Assembly (NCBI RefSeq): GCF_003073045.1
Contig: NC_037593.1
Span: 17,164,725-17,228,724, forward strand
Source of the DNA: Pomacea canaliculata
Lineage: Eukaryota; Mollusca; Gastropoda; Architaenioglossa; Ampullariidae
Length of the DNA stretch: 64,000 bases
Direction of reading: 5' to 3'
In this document: positions 25,193-36,995 of the stretch, piece after piece
Position numbering within the stretch: the first letter of the stretch is position 1
Layout: each line of letters opens with the position of its first letter
The notes under the pieces: generated by a model
The model's input: only the letters and a program-made list of their open reading frames with translations
The model's database searches: none
Told to the model about the DNA's origin: nothing
Position numbers and translations under genes: made by a program

Positions 25193-28100
25193 GGTGCATA
25201 GGCGGTCTTAACTTTTCGTCTTAAGATGCCTTGCTTAACTCGCTTTTCGTCTTGGCTAAGTTCGCGGTCTCAAGCCTGTTGCATGAGCGATCTCAGCCCC
25301 TTGCTTAGCTGAGAAACGGGTCAGGTCAGCGCGGCGGTCGAGGTCAGTGATATAAATAAATTTGTCCGGGAGCGGCCTTGCCAACCGTATATTCCACCAA
25401 TGAAAACTGCGCTACAGCGATGGTGCTGAGCCGCGAAATTCGTCTGCGCACCATGGCTGAAACGAAGGAGAGATGTGCGACAGCGAAAAATTAGTCTTAA
25501 TCGAGGAGGTTACCAGGGAGAAGAAGAGGCTTTACCAGAAAAAAGAAAAAGATGAAATAAGAAAGAAATGAGCGGATTTAAGATCTTCCATAATTTCATT
25601 TCTCAGTCGTCAAAAACATCCACCCACGGACAGGGGGGCCACCAGAAACACCCGTGATGAATGGAGAAAGTGATAAATATTTTGGTAGATGATTTCAGAG
25701 AACTGATGGAAGGCACAAACATCGAAGGTTAGTCATTTTGTTTACCTGTGTAGATTTTTTTTTTACGTCTGTGTCATCCGCAGAAAAAGCTCTAGATACC
25801 GAGAGAATGCAAATGCAAAGCCTATAGTCAGCACACAACAGCCAGTTTGAAAATAAATATTTCCATCCGAAATACATTTATTTAAAATAACTAGATACAT
25901 TTCTGATTTAGTTTTTGTTACAGGTGGTGAATCATTTACGCTGGTTCCTCCAGAAGTCTTTCATGATAGGGGAGAGTAATAAAATAATATTATTGACATA
26001 TATAGGAGGTGCAATATAGAACACTCCAGTTCAATCTTCTAATTCAACAATGGAAATGCTTTTGTTAGAAGTATATGCAGATTTATTATTTTCATGCATA
26101 ACAAACAACAATGAATTGAACATTTCAGATGATGATGTTTTCAAATGGGAAATTTTAAAAATGTACTTTATAGCACAGATATTCCTGATGGTATTTTTGA
26201 ACAAAACATGAAATATTGAGGAAAAGCCACCAAGGTTTTTGTCTTTTAGAGAGGGCAGCTACATATAATTTTCCACAGCTGGCTTAAAATTATAAATTGT
26301 TTAATTCAAGTGCCAAACACAGACTATGACATAATTTGGGAGATGTACACAGCAGGTTTGTCTTTACATCCACAGTCAGTTTGGACATTTAACAAGTTTT
26401 AACTACAAGTCTAATACATGTTACAGTACCAGTGTTCTACAGTTTAGATTCCAGTAGACACTCAGCTTCTGAATGACACAGATTTGCAGTGTCTACATTC
26501 TTAAACAGTTGCAAATAAGATGTTATGAAGTTCTGAAATGGCTACACCTGAGTCCAGTGAAAAGTGCTAAATATTAACTCTAAAGAGAAACATGTCCTTC
26601 ACAATCCTACTAGCAGCATGTAGTAAATATCAACATAACTGCTTTTTACTAGTTACTTGGCATCACAAAGAATAACAAGCAACACAATAATATATTTATA
26701 TAGAAACCTTACACAGAAGAGTAATTCAAGCAATACCTTTACATATTCTAATGCAATGGTAAGTACTCAGTGCTCCCAAGTAGAAGTGTCATGAATCAAT
26801 TGTTCTAAGAAACATTTCTTTCGTGCAGCATCAAGACCACACAGAGTTCCACACAGCAATATTCAAAGCCATCAAAGCGGCTTAGACCTAGACAGCTGCA
26901 CATTTCTGAAAAAAATCTTTTTGACTGTCAGATAAAACACACCAGGTGATGTACCAAGCAGTCAGAATTCCATCCGTCAACTGGGTCACCCGAAGAAAGC
27001 AAAATACCTGATGATACAAAAGAATGCACAACAAAGATAAGAGAACAAAAAACTTTGTAGCTCCTGGACAGTGAACTTGAATCTTGTTAAAAAAGAATTG
27101 CAATTCATGGAAATCAAAATAAATCTGGCACAGGCTGAGGTAACAAATACTAGACAAAAAAACAGATGGAAAATGAATTGGTAATGCCAGCTGCTGAAAG
27201 TGTTCACCAACTGATTGTGGTGGATGTTGCTATTCAGCCAAAGTCAAATTGAATAATAATGTGACCATTCAGTTAGAAATTATGACAGCACAATGGAACA
27301 CATGATGATTTTTGCTGCTTTGGCAGGGATGTATCTGAAGTCACACAATATATTCTGAAGCATATGATATTAAAGGGGAGGAGTTCTTTTCCTTGTCTGC
27401 ATTTAAAAAAAAGGGAAACTAAGCCAGTCCCTCAGCGGGTAGCCACTGTCTCCCATATTCATCCCATGTCAATGCCGTCAGCCACTACAACTTGCATTGT
27501 GCTTGTAGCGTAAAATTGTAATGCCACCATCACCTGCAAAAGACATAGGAAATATTATTGACCTCAATGATTTATATATTTTAGTATTCACATCTAAACA
27601 AAACTGTCCATTTTTAGTTAAAAAGGACGATGTGAACATTAACCTATTATGATTATCTATCTCTTGAGCCACATGTTTACAACTTGAGACATACTGCAAT
27701 GAACTGCCTGTCAAATTGATAAACATGTATTAAATCAAACTATATAAGATATTCTGGGTGCTCTGCTACTTTATTCTGTGTTGTTTTACTTAAATACGAT
27801 GCCATCAATTTTTTAATAATGTTTACATACTCTAAAACAACACTTGGAGCACAGTGGATGGGCCAGAATTGTGCGTCTGCTCATATGACCCAAGTATAGC
27901 AAACTGAATTTTTTTGGATTATTGCTGTCACCAGAGTGAAAGTAGAAGATTTTCATTACTTTTATTGCAAAATTCAAGTTTTTTCCTTTCCAAATATATA
28001 TAAGTTTTGTGGTCTCGTGTTTACCTGAGAGCAGCAATAATAACAACAAACATCACCCACTGTCGTCAACACCGTCTTAAGTTATACGCCATTGTTTTGT

Positions 28101-28652
28101 TATGTGATTATATTTTGAAGTCATGCTAACATTATTAAATATTTTTAACGTAATGCTGTCAATTACACTTATTAATTATATATTTATATAGTGGTGGTGA
28201 CTATAGTCTTACCTGCAACAAAGGCGGAGTAGAGCCTTTTCGTTGAAAATGATGGTCGAAATCATTTTCCACTGTTATGTTCGCTCGACGAAATCGAAAA
28301 CGATGAAACAAATCGACGTCATACATTTCAAATTGATTTGATGGATCGCTGAAGTAGTGAAAAATCTGTATTTATCAATGGTATACGCAGGGCAACTCAG
28401 TAAACAACACGATCAAGCGCCACTGTTACTACGACAGCCGCCGTACGGTCATGCGTAAGCAGCGTGTCGCGGTTAAGCAAGGAGTTAAGCCTGGGGGGGA
28501 CCAGTCTCAAATTTTAAGACAAAGACCGCTTGCTTAGCGAGTTGAGACCGCCCATGCACCGCGCTTAGCAGGCGTCTTAGGTTAAGACAGCGTGCTTGGC
28601 TTAACTGCGGTCTTAACTCGAGTTAAGACCGCCTATGCACCGGAGCCCAGGT
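25193..28652. mobile_element. Decayed PIF/Harbinger-type DNA transposon
   Basis: Ends are long inverted repeats: CCTGGGCTCCGGTGCATAGG at the left and CCTATGCACCGGAGCCCAGG at the right, continuing inward with GTCTTAAC/GTTAAGAC motifs repeated several times subterminally. On the minus strand, an exon-like stretch near 27536 codes VMVALQFYATSTMQVVVADG, resembling a conserved Harbinger transposase segment, and PAKAAKIIMCSIVLS near 27300 resembles its C-terminal part. On the plus strand, 25471-25569 codes an EKLVLIEEVTREKKRLY segment like the Myb/SANT partner protein of such elements. Both have stops and frameshifts. A target duplication was not resolved. Confidence 0.72.
26880..27537 (-). pseudogene. 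Harbinger transposase relic
   Basis: Minus-strand coding relic inside the 25193-28652 element. A possible acceptor at about 27537 precedes the VMVALQFYATS segment; stops follow soon after the ADGID motif, and the C-terminal KAAKII segment is in a broken frame. Catalytic acidic residues could not be placed, so it is presumed inactive. Confidence 0.55.
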
Positions 28653-28745
28653 GAAGAACTTAGTCGAAGCCTGACATCAATTCACGATCATAATTATTTT
28701 ACTTGATTTACTGGAAGAACTAATTATAACAATCTTTAATTGCAG

Positions 28746-30262
28746 ATCACACTGAGTGTGGCTCTGAGTCTGGCTCACCTTCTTTTACCAGTAAGTTTTA
28801 TTGTCTCACCATATGTTTTCATGAAGAACACTATACAAGCACACGTTTGTGTTTTAATGGTTTACATGTGAATCCTTATATCCATCTAAACATTCTGTTA
28901 ATTTATATATATATATATTGTAAAGAGTCAGATGCCTAGTTTATATTATATTTGCTTTAAGGAATAAAAATAATAATTTGTTTTCAGATACATTATTGAA
29001 CAGAGTTCTCAGCAAAATTGAAGAGCAGAGTGAAGTACTACAGGATGTGGTTCGTAAACTGAATCAGATCACTCTACTTCTTCAAAATGTGAAGGAAGAT
29101 GGCTTATCCCTGCCCCTAACTAATGAACAGGAAATAGAAAGGATGGAGGAGGAGCTGATGGATGAGAGATTTAGAACAAAAATGGTATGTCATTAAATAT
29201 AATGTGTAAGTAATAGAAACCCTTTCAAAATTTTACCTTAAGCATTAACTGATATATATATATAAATTATGTTATGCTATACAGTCTTGATAAACCATTT
29301 AACAGACAGGATGTAGCATCGGCTCTCAGGTTGACTCTCTTGACAATGATCAGTGGTCAGTGTAGTTTTGTATTTACAAATACAAAGGGTTAGGGTTAGT
29401 ACAAAATATAAGTATAAAGTACAAAATAATGCAGTATTTTATTGGGGAGATACATAGAATTCGTTTAATTTATAAAACAATTTTGTCACTTACATTACAT
29501 AGTGTCAAAATGAGCAGTCTGTGTATATTAATTATAACTACTGCGATTTTTCTACTTTCATAAAGAAGAACTTTGATTAGATTCTTAATTAAATTGTTGA
29601 TTTGAGTCATTTAATACCACTAATTTCCCCGAAGTCCCAAAGGGTTTATTTAAGAGACTGGATCTGAATAGTAGTTATATTCATCATGAAACCATAGGTC
29701 ACACATCAGTGGAGTAGGATTCAGCATTATGTATTATACAGACCATATCCAGTAAATTTATTTATTCATCATTTGTATTGTAGGTTTCTACATGTTGGAA
29801 ATAACAAAATATTTTTTAAAAACAGGTTCAGCACCTCTCGCGTATTGGAGGAGACTCCGTCACTTCTCTTACACGAAGAATTTTAAGACGTCTGTTTTCT
29901 CCGGAGCTGGCTCAAAGATACAATTTTAGTGGATGCGATGGAAAAAATAGTTTCCAGTCACTGCAGCTGAGAAGTGTATTATTTGGTGTGTATAGTTTTC
30001 GTTTGTGTTTGACTTCTTTGAGGTGTACGTCAATCTGTACTTGAAAAGGACAGTTTCCAACCACTTTTTTAAAATAGTAAAGTATTTTTTTCCATACATT
30101 TACAAGTTTATTATTGTGTATGATAGTATTTAAGTCTACCATTACAATTTCTTTTTGTGCACAGACGCAGTCCGCAAAACTTTTGCCGGTACATGTATAT
30201 CGGAAGCAGAAGTGAATGGCATTGCCCGAAAATGGTTTGGGAATGCGAGAAATATGGATTGA
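28746..30262 (+). CDS. DUF4806-domain protein, 3' part of gene
   Basis: Four exons join in frame: 28746-28790, 28988-29184, 29826-29985, 30165-30262 (stop 30260-30262). They code an acidic Ser/Glu-rich linker, a helical segment (LLNRVLSKIEEQSEVLQDVV), then a DUF4806 domain: LTNEQEIERMEEELMDERFR, HLSRIGGDSVTSLTRRILRR, YNFSGCDGKNSFQSLQL and a final AVRKTFAG to ARKWFGNARN. DUF4806 proteins are poorly characterised and often multiplied in invertebrate genomes. A 3' UTR intron (30294-30635) and AATAAA at 30700-30705 suggest a processed 3' end. The start codon and 5' exons were not found. The Harbinger element ends only about 90 bases upstream of the first exon seen, so the 5' part may have been separated or lost. 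Confidence 0.75.
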
Positions 30263-30779
30263 GGGAGGATTCAAAGGGCGATGCTCTCTAATGGTAAGTG
30301 GAATTATACAAATGAGTTTAAGTTTCGATTATTAAATATTAATTATTAAATTATTAATGTTTAAGTTTAAATTATTAATTAAATTATTACCTTACCTTTT
30401 TCACTAAGGATAAATTGACTACTTTCAGATAGCATCTAAAACCAGTATATACTCAAATAGCCATCAAGGCATTATAATTTAACGTCTTTTTATTCGACTT
30501 TTGTTCAACTTTTTGTGATTAGTATTAGTAGATTTATGGATCTAGACGATTACATCTAAGTGTGGGAGGTTTGTTCTACATGGGTGAAAATCAAGTTATG
30601 TAAATATATTGTAACTGATTTTTTTTCTTCCACAGGAATCCCACTATTCATGGGCTGATTTGTTATGCCTCATTTTTCAAATCTTTTATCTTCTCTGTAA
30701 ATAAATTGTTTAATTTTCATTATGTAAATAATTATTTCAAAAATAACTTTTATGCTGTAAATAAATATAGTCTGTAATT

Positions 30780-31200
30780 TTTCTGCTATAATAAAAATGA
30801 GGATTTATGTAGGGGTCACAGTGAAGTCGTTATGAAAAGATGTGTCTTCAGTTTAGACTTAAAGGTGGTAAGAGAATCAGAGTGACGAAGGCTGACAGGT
30901 AAACCGTTCGATGTTGATGAGAATTTTTAGGAGAAAGAATTCTGTCCATAAGTCTTTGTCTTAGTGGAATTTGCAAAAGATTAGTGTCAGAAGATGAGCG
31001 ATGAGGTCATAATGGTGTATTTCGGAGAGGTACCGAGAACCAGTGCCACAAGCAGTAGAGTAAGTAAAAGTAAAAAGTTTGTAGGCTATACGGTCCACTA
31101 CTGGCAGCCAGTGAAGACATCCAATTATAGGTGATATACGTTTGTATCTAGATGGTCTACAGATGAGGCGAGCAGCGTTATTCTACATCCTTAGATGTCT
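30780..31200. repeat. Probable interspersed repeat
   Basis: After the DUF4806 gene there is a block with an ACTGGCAGCCAGTGAAG-type motif, which I have seen in dispersed eukaryotic repeats. There is no open frame or clear end, and the family is not identified. Confidence 0.3.
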
Positions 31201-31528
31201 GTCAAGAAGATACATGGAAATTCCAGCTAAAATTAGTTTTTGTTGCACGTCGTTTCTTCAAAAGCAACTTATATCCTGTAAATAATTTAAACTGTTTAAC
31301 CTTGTACTTATTGCTGTAAATAATAAAATTGTTGAATGGTATCTCTTGCCTACTAGTTGTAGTAGTTGTACCATGATCGAGTGTAAGAGCATGCATGCAC
31401 TTGAAGGGGAGGAAACGATGAGATTTTGAAAAACTGTTGAATTTTTTTTTTCATGATATGCAAGCCTGTGTACTGGTGGTGGTAAAGAAGTGTGAGATTG
31501 GGTGAAGGATGGGTTTGAAGGGTTAACA

Positions 31529-31764
31529 GTGTACCATTCACAACATTGCCTGGAATCAACACCAATCAGAGAGAGAGAGAGAGATTTAGTTTGGACTATT
31601 CAGACGTTAAAAGTCTTCCTTTCTCGTGCTAAAGTAGCAGTTTTTCAGAACCACGAGAAATGCAGACTGTCAGCATCAGAATAATCCGATCTGTCGCTCA
31701 TTCTCTCTCTCTCTCTCTCTCTCTAAGATTTGTGTTGACTACTGTCAATGTTGTGAATGGTGCA
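31529..31764. repeat. Inverted repeat with AG/CT microsatellite arms
   Basis: Left arm 31529-31588 and right arm 31702-31764 are imperfect reverse complements (both hold ACCATTCACAACATTG or its inverse). Their inner ends are an AG run at the left and a CT run at the right. The loop is about 113 bases. A GGATGGGTTTG direct repeat flanks it at about 31507 and 31843. It may be a small foldback element. Confidence 0.6.
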
Positions 31765-33029
31765 CCAACGTGACGTAATACACTGTTACGGAGCTCGTTG
31801 ATCACAGGTGCCAATCGTAGAGGATAATTAATTAATTAACGGATGGGTTTGGAGGCTGAAATTTAGATGTTAGGTTTATATCGCCTATATCTATTAATAT
31901 CTAAAAAAAACGGCATACTATTCATGTTTGTCTTTAACCGCTGGAAAGTGAGATCGGTAAGTGGGGTAGAGACACAATATGAAATCCTGTCCAGGAAAGG
32001 CGGCGGCTGGATGAGACAGTTTTTGCCTTCAGATAGTCATCAAAAACAATGAAAACATGAACAAAGAAAAAGCATTTGGATTCCTCATCAAAATAACAAG
32101 TTTGGAACATTCTGGAACATTATGTTGTAAAGAAACAGATGTTTGAAAATATCTCAGCCAGGTCTGCAGACAACAGAAGTGTAATGAGTTGTGGTAGCTC
32201 TCGTATTGTTTAGTGTACGAATGGCGTCTTGTGTCTGACGTCTTGTGTGCGTCATTTGTTCTACGTCACTTGAAGCAGAAAAAGACGTCATATATAAAAG
32301 AAATTCTTCTCAAAATGGCCGTCTTTAAGACTCTCTGTCACATTCCTCTGAACTTGTGCCTCTTCCATTCGATTCACCTGCAAATCTCTTCATCCACATC
32401 GTCATCTGCGGGGGCTCTTCGAAAGTTCTGTTGTGTGTGTGTGATACGTCGTGCGTATGCAAGGTAAGTGTACGTTGGTCTTATTACAATAAAGTACAGT
32501 GACAATCACCACTGGACGAAGAGAATAACTATAGAAATAAAGTAACGACATATGTCATCGCTGGTGCTTTTCATCATCTAGCAGAATTGAATCACCACAG
32601 TCTCTGAATGAACGGTTCTTTGCCGTCGTTTATTGGTTAGTGGAAGAAGACAAATGTTTCAAGACTATACTACTACTACTATCACGCAGAATCCCCTTCA
32701 TATAAAAGCATACATTCACCCCCTGAGGCACACTGAAAACGGACCTCTTCCATTACTCCTAAAAACCTTTCCCATAATACTAGCCCTGTTTCACAGCCTT
32801 CCTTTTGCAATATCATGTTACTCTCAACTCTTGTTCTTGTTATTTGGTTCCTCTTTGTGTTTTCTGTATTTGACTTTATTCTTCGTTTGGTACGGTTGTT
32901 TATTTTTTTCATTTTTCATAAGTTATTTGTTTGTTTTCCTGTACCTCGTATACTGTCCATGTTTCGTTCTTGTTCTTAACTGCTAAGAGCATGCTCCTTA
33001 AAAGTGTGAGTATGCGCTTTAGAAATTTT

Positions 33030-33030
<1 letters not shown>

Positions 33031-33116
<86 letters not shown>
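33031..33116. repeat. (TTA)n microsatellite at the edge of the copy 3 unit
   Basis: A long TTA run follows a GAGCATGCTCCTTA...GTGTGAGTATGC motif that recurs at about 36712-36750. This suggests a SINE-like element whose 3' tail expanded. The duplicated unit starts about 30 bases after it. Confidence 0.9.
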
Positions 33117-33118
<2 letters not shown>

Positions 33119-33146
33119 TGGATGGGCGAAAGTCAAAAGCTAAACC

Positions 33147-36100
33147 GCTGACAGTCGATGAATAAACCTCGCTTGGTAAGGAAGATGGTGGACATGTCCT
33201 GCTAGTGTAGGGATGAGTAATTTGTCCTCGTCCATAAAATTATACGGAAGCACGACTTCCGAAACCTAGTAACCCACCATTGGTAGACAATGAGGGACAG
33301 TCAGTCATGGCCATATTAAAACTACCAGAAGGTGAACTCAACAACACGGAGACGACAGAAATCACGAGACTAGGTCAGAAGCTGAGCACGGTGGGGTGGG
33401 ATGGGTAGGGAATCGTCACCTCGATCCCATTGGCTGATATGTTGGATAATAAATATTATTACTTTTTCATCTCCATTATATTTTTCGATTTGAAACCCAG
33501 TCCACCTATACACGTCCTTGCTTTCAGAGGCAGCTGTTTCTGTATATTCGTACAGTTCTTGTAAACCGCTTTGTAGCTAACACAGAGACAACGGGTAAAT
33601 ACAAACACACAACGCGGGGTTGTGTAAATCTCTATGTAGACTGCTCTTGATAGGAAAGAGTCAGCTTTATGATCCCGTGTTCCGCTAAAAATAAATATAA
33701 GCAGACTTAACCACAGTATTTTTTGCACCTTTCAATAATTTATAACCCGGTATTCAGGTTAAGGTAAGCTGCAGGTTAAGGGCATTATTATACATTGTAC
33801 TCGAATTTCCCTGTCTTATTTCCTTTCCGAGGTCAATATATCTTGTTTAAACGGGTAGGGTACAGGAGACAATGACAGCAGCAAATCAAAGTTGATGATA
33901 AGTACATAAGAACTGGAAATAGCAAATCGGAGATTTTATGTGTGAGTTTAAAAGAAGGAAGTTGTATTTATCTTATGTGTGTGTGTGTTTGTGTGTGTGT
34001 GTGGCGGGGTGAGTGATGGGATGAGAGAGGGGCTCGGGAATGAAAGTTGGTAGCTCTGTGTGTTCCATGTTGCATATTTGGAGCAGCCATATTCTTGAAT
34101 TTCTTGATTCTCCTTGATGTATGGGAAAGGAAAGTTTAGTCTCAAATCTATAAGTATGAAACCAGCAAAACCTGACCGCAACACGCATGCCTATTGTCGT
34201 CCCTAGATTGTTTTATTGTGCAGATGATATACAGAGCGGTAGCGAAGTTTGTCTTTACGCGCATGCGCAAACCATGCCGAGACTTTCATTCCATCCTTCG
34301 GTCCGTCTGACTATTGCGGTGACTCATCAGTTTAGCAGGCAGCAGGAAGTGTACACGTTGCAAAAGAGTTAACCTACTGTAGCTGAACTACGACTTTACC
34401 AAATATAGTAAACTAATGCTTAAGGTGACGATCCTGAGAAGGACAATCCGCGGTGCAAAAAGAAAAATCTCCGTGTCTTTCTACAGACTGTGAAGGCGCT
34501 CGGGTTTTCTGGTCTGCCAGGAGAGTTGATTCATCTACTGAATACTATGAGGAACAGAAATCCACTTGCACACAGTTTACTTTTCAGTCGACAAGCACAA
34601 AACAACAGCTAACAGATATTCTTTAAAAGAGGCGAACGACAAAAAAAAAAAAAAAAGATATTCTTTAAGACAAAGTACAGTTTACAGATATATTCTTATA
34701 TTACAGTTCAGTACACAAATCTTCTGAAAGACCTGTGACGATGTAACTTTGCAGCGTCCAAGCAGACAAATATGCAGTTAACCAAACAAACTCAAGAGAT
34801 GTGTGCAACCGCTCAGATAATTGAGATTTACACCGTCCAGTGGGTTTTAAGTTAAAAGTTATAACAACTGCTTACTACTCTTCCTTGCCTAGTCCTGCAA
34901 AGCTTATCTCACTATCTTTTATGCGGAATAAATTTATCTCTTCAGGTCTCTTCAGTTTTCAACAAGCTAACAAAGTAAAATGTGGTAATGTTCTAAATCA
35001 CTGGTGTTTAGGTCTTGGTTAGGTTACACTATTCCAACACACAGCGCTCCGTCCGGCCTAATGACATGCGATAACCTTGATCGCGCTCCTATTCGGCTCT
35101 GGTACACAGTCACCCGGATGCGAGGGAGTCCACCCCGACAACCCCCAGTATAACCAAGAACGTTAACAATAAGAAAGTGAAATCCTCATGATCGTGAGTC
35201 ACCAATATGAGTATAAAACTACAGGACATGGAATCTCCATTCCCAGTCGAGTCACCGCCGTACACAGACGAGAGAACAGGTTCGTAAGTAAATTAATCTG
35301 AATTTTTTCAGAAAAAAATAGATATATTATTTTAGTTTAATTTCTGTACCTTGATTTTTGTTTCTTAAAACTCTTTACTACCATAATTGAAATTGAATAG
35401 ATAATTGAATTAGATAAGTGTTCTCTCGCTTGAAGTTTGTCAATGCAAAAAAATGAGAAATGAGTTGATATAACCAAACAGAAACATGGGTAACACAATT
35501 TTAGGTTAGTATTGTTGTGCCTGAGGTCTGCTGTAGTTTTCACTATGCATATGTACGGAACGTTTTCCAACTTCAACAAAGAGGATCAAAAAGGGAAGCT
35601 GGCGGGTGTTCCTGCTCCTCTCTAGGTAAGGTCCGACTACCCCCAACCCCAACGCCGCCCCTCATCCGTTTTCTCCATCACCCACTTCCCATCTGGTTTT
35701 TCGCTTCTTGTGCGGCACCTTAACATGCCTTGACCCTCGATACCCTCAGATGATGACACTCTGTAACACATGTACTGAGTAACTCAAATGTTGAAGTCAA
35801 CCTACAAGCAGAGAACAGCTTCCTGCACATTTGATTCTATGAAAATTATATTTAACACCATTCATCGCTTCAAAAAAACAGCAAAAACAGATAAAAACAG
35901 CAACAAAAGCAGCAGGACATCCTTGCGCCCCCCTCAGTGATTGCGCCCTAGGGGACTGCCTAGTTTGCCTAGTGCTAGAACAGGCCCTACCCACTGCTGA
36001 TCTGAGGGTAGATAAACTCTTCATGCAGTTAGAAAGATGGCACACAACATACATTTCAGACCAGACCTCCACCCTCTCCACCCCAACATTTAGCTGTTAC

Positions 36101-36898
36101 CCTCGGGCAGGCGCTACAAAGTGCAACGTGCGCGAAAAACTACCTAGCAGAGGTCCTTCGTGCGAGCAGCCATCACCATCCTGAATAAAAGGCACAAGGA
36201 CTCATAGGTCTACGATATTACCTGGCATCCTTCTTAGGAGGTTCACATGTATATGTGAGAAGGTGTAGGTGTGCGTGTGTGTTGAATGTCTTGTATGGGT
36301 AGGTATGTGTGTATATATATACTCCTATTATGTTTGTATATGTGGCTGGGTTTGTGAGCAAAAGAAACATGTCTTGGACTTCCTCGGACACACAATACAG
36401 GACTTGCTTCTTTGCCTTAGTTTGCTGGCTCGGCATGAAACATCCTCCCCCCCCCCCCGCCAAACACACACACACACACACACAAAACTTCCACGAGCTG
36501 TGCTCAATTCATGTAAATCTCGGCTTAGTTGGTGTTAACCATGACTGTACTTTTGTCAGGACTGGTCTCCTTTCCTTACAAAGTCGCAGATTCAGTCTTT
36601 TATTTGTTATCGGTACTGTTGTCTATCCTTCGGTCATTCCTATGTTGTTTGCTTGTTCTTCTGTCCATCATATGTACATGTGCATGTCTCGTTCTTGTTC
36701 TTAAGCGCTAGGGCATGCTCCTTAGGAGTGTGAGTATGCACTATACAAATTTTGCTTTTATTATTTATACATATAAGCAGATAGGTAGTAGTTTGTTGTG
36801 TATTCTTTAGTGGGATTTCCTTCATGCCAGTAGCTAATATTATTTCTTTTCTGCTGCTTGTCATTCTTAATAAGTGTTCATCCTGTGTCTGTGTACAG
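33147..36898. repeat. Upstream block of the duplicated unit, copy 3
   Basis: Homologous to 12470-16184. It lacks the solo LTR and repeat A found there, but has its own insertions at about 35450-35830 and 36010-36490, the latter with GT- and CA-rich stretches (CA run at about 36463-36484). A likely 5' UTR exon starts after the acceptor at 36898. No coding sequence recognised. Confidence 0.7.
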
Positions 36899-36995
36899 GG
36901 CGACAAGCTGATCAATCTGTGGCACAGCAACTGTTGAGTACTAAAGGGAAGAAGAGAGGGATACCCCGAATATTTGAGTTCGGGGAAAGGGAAGA

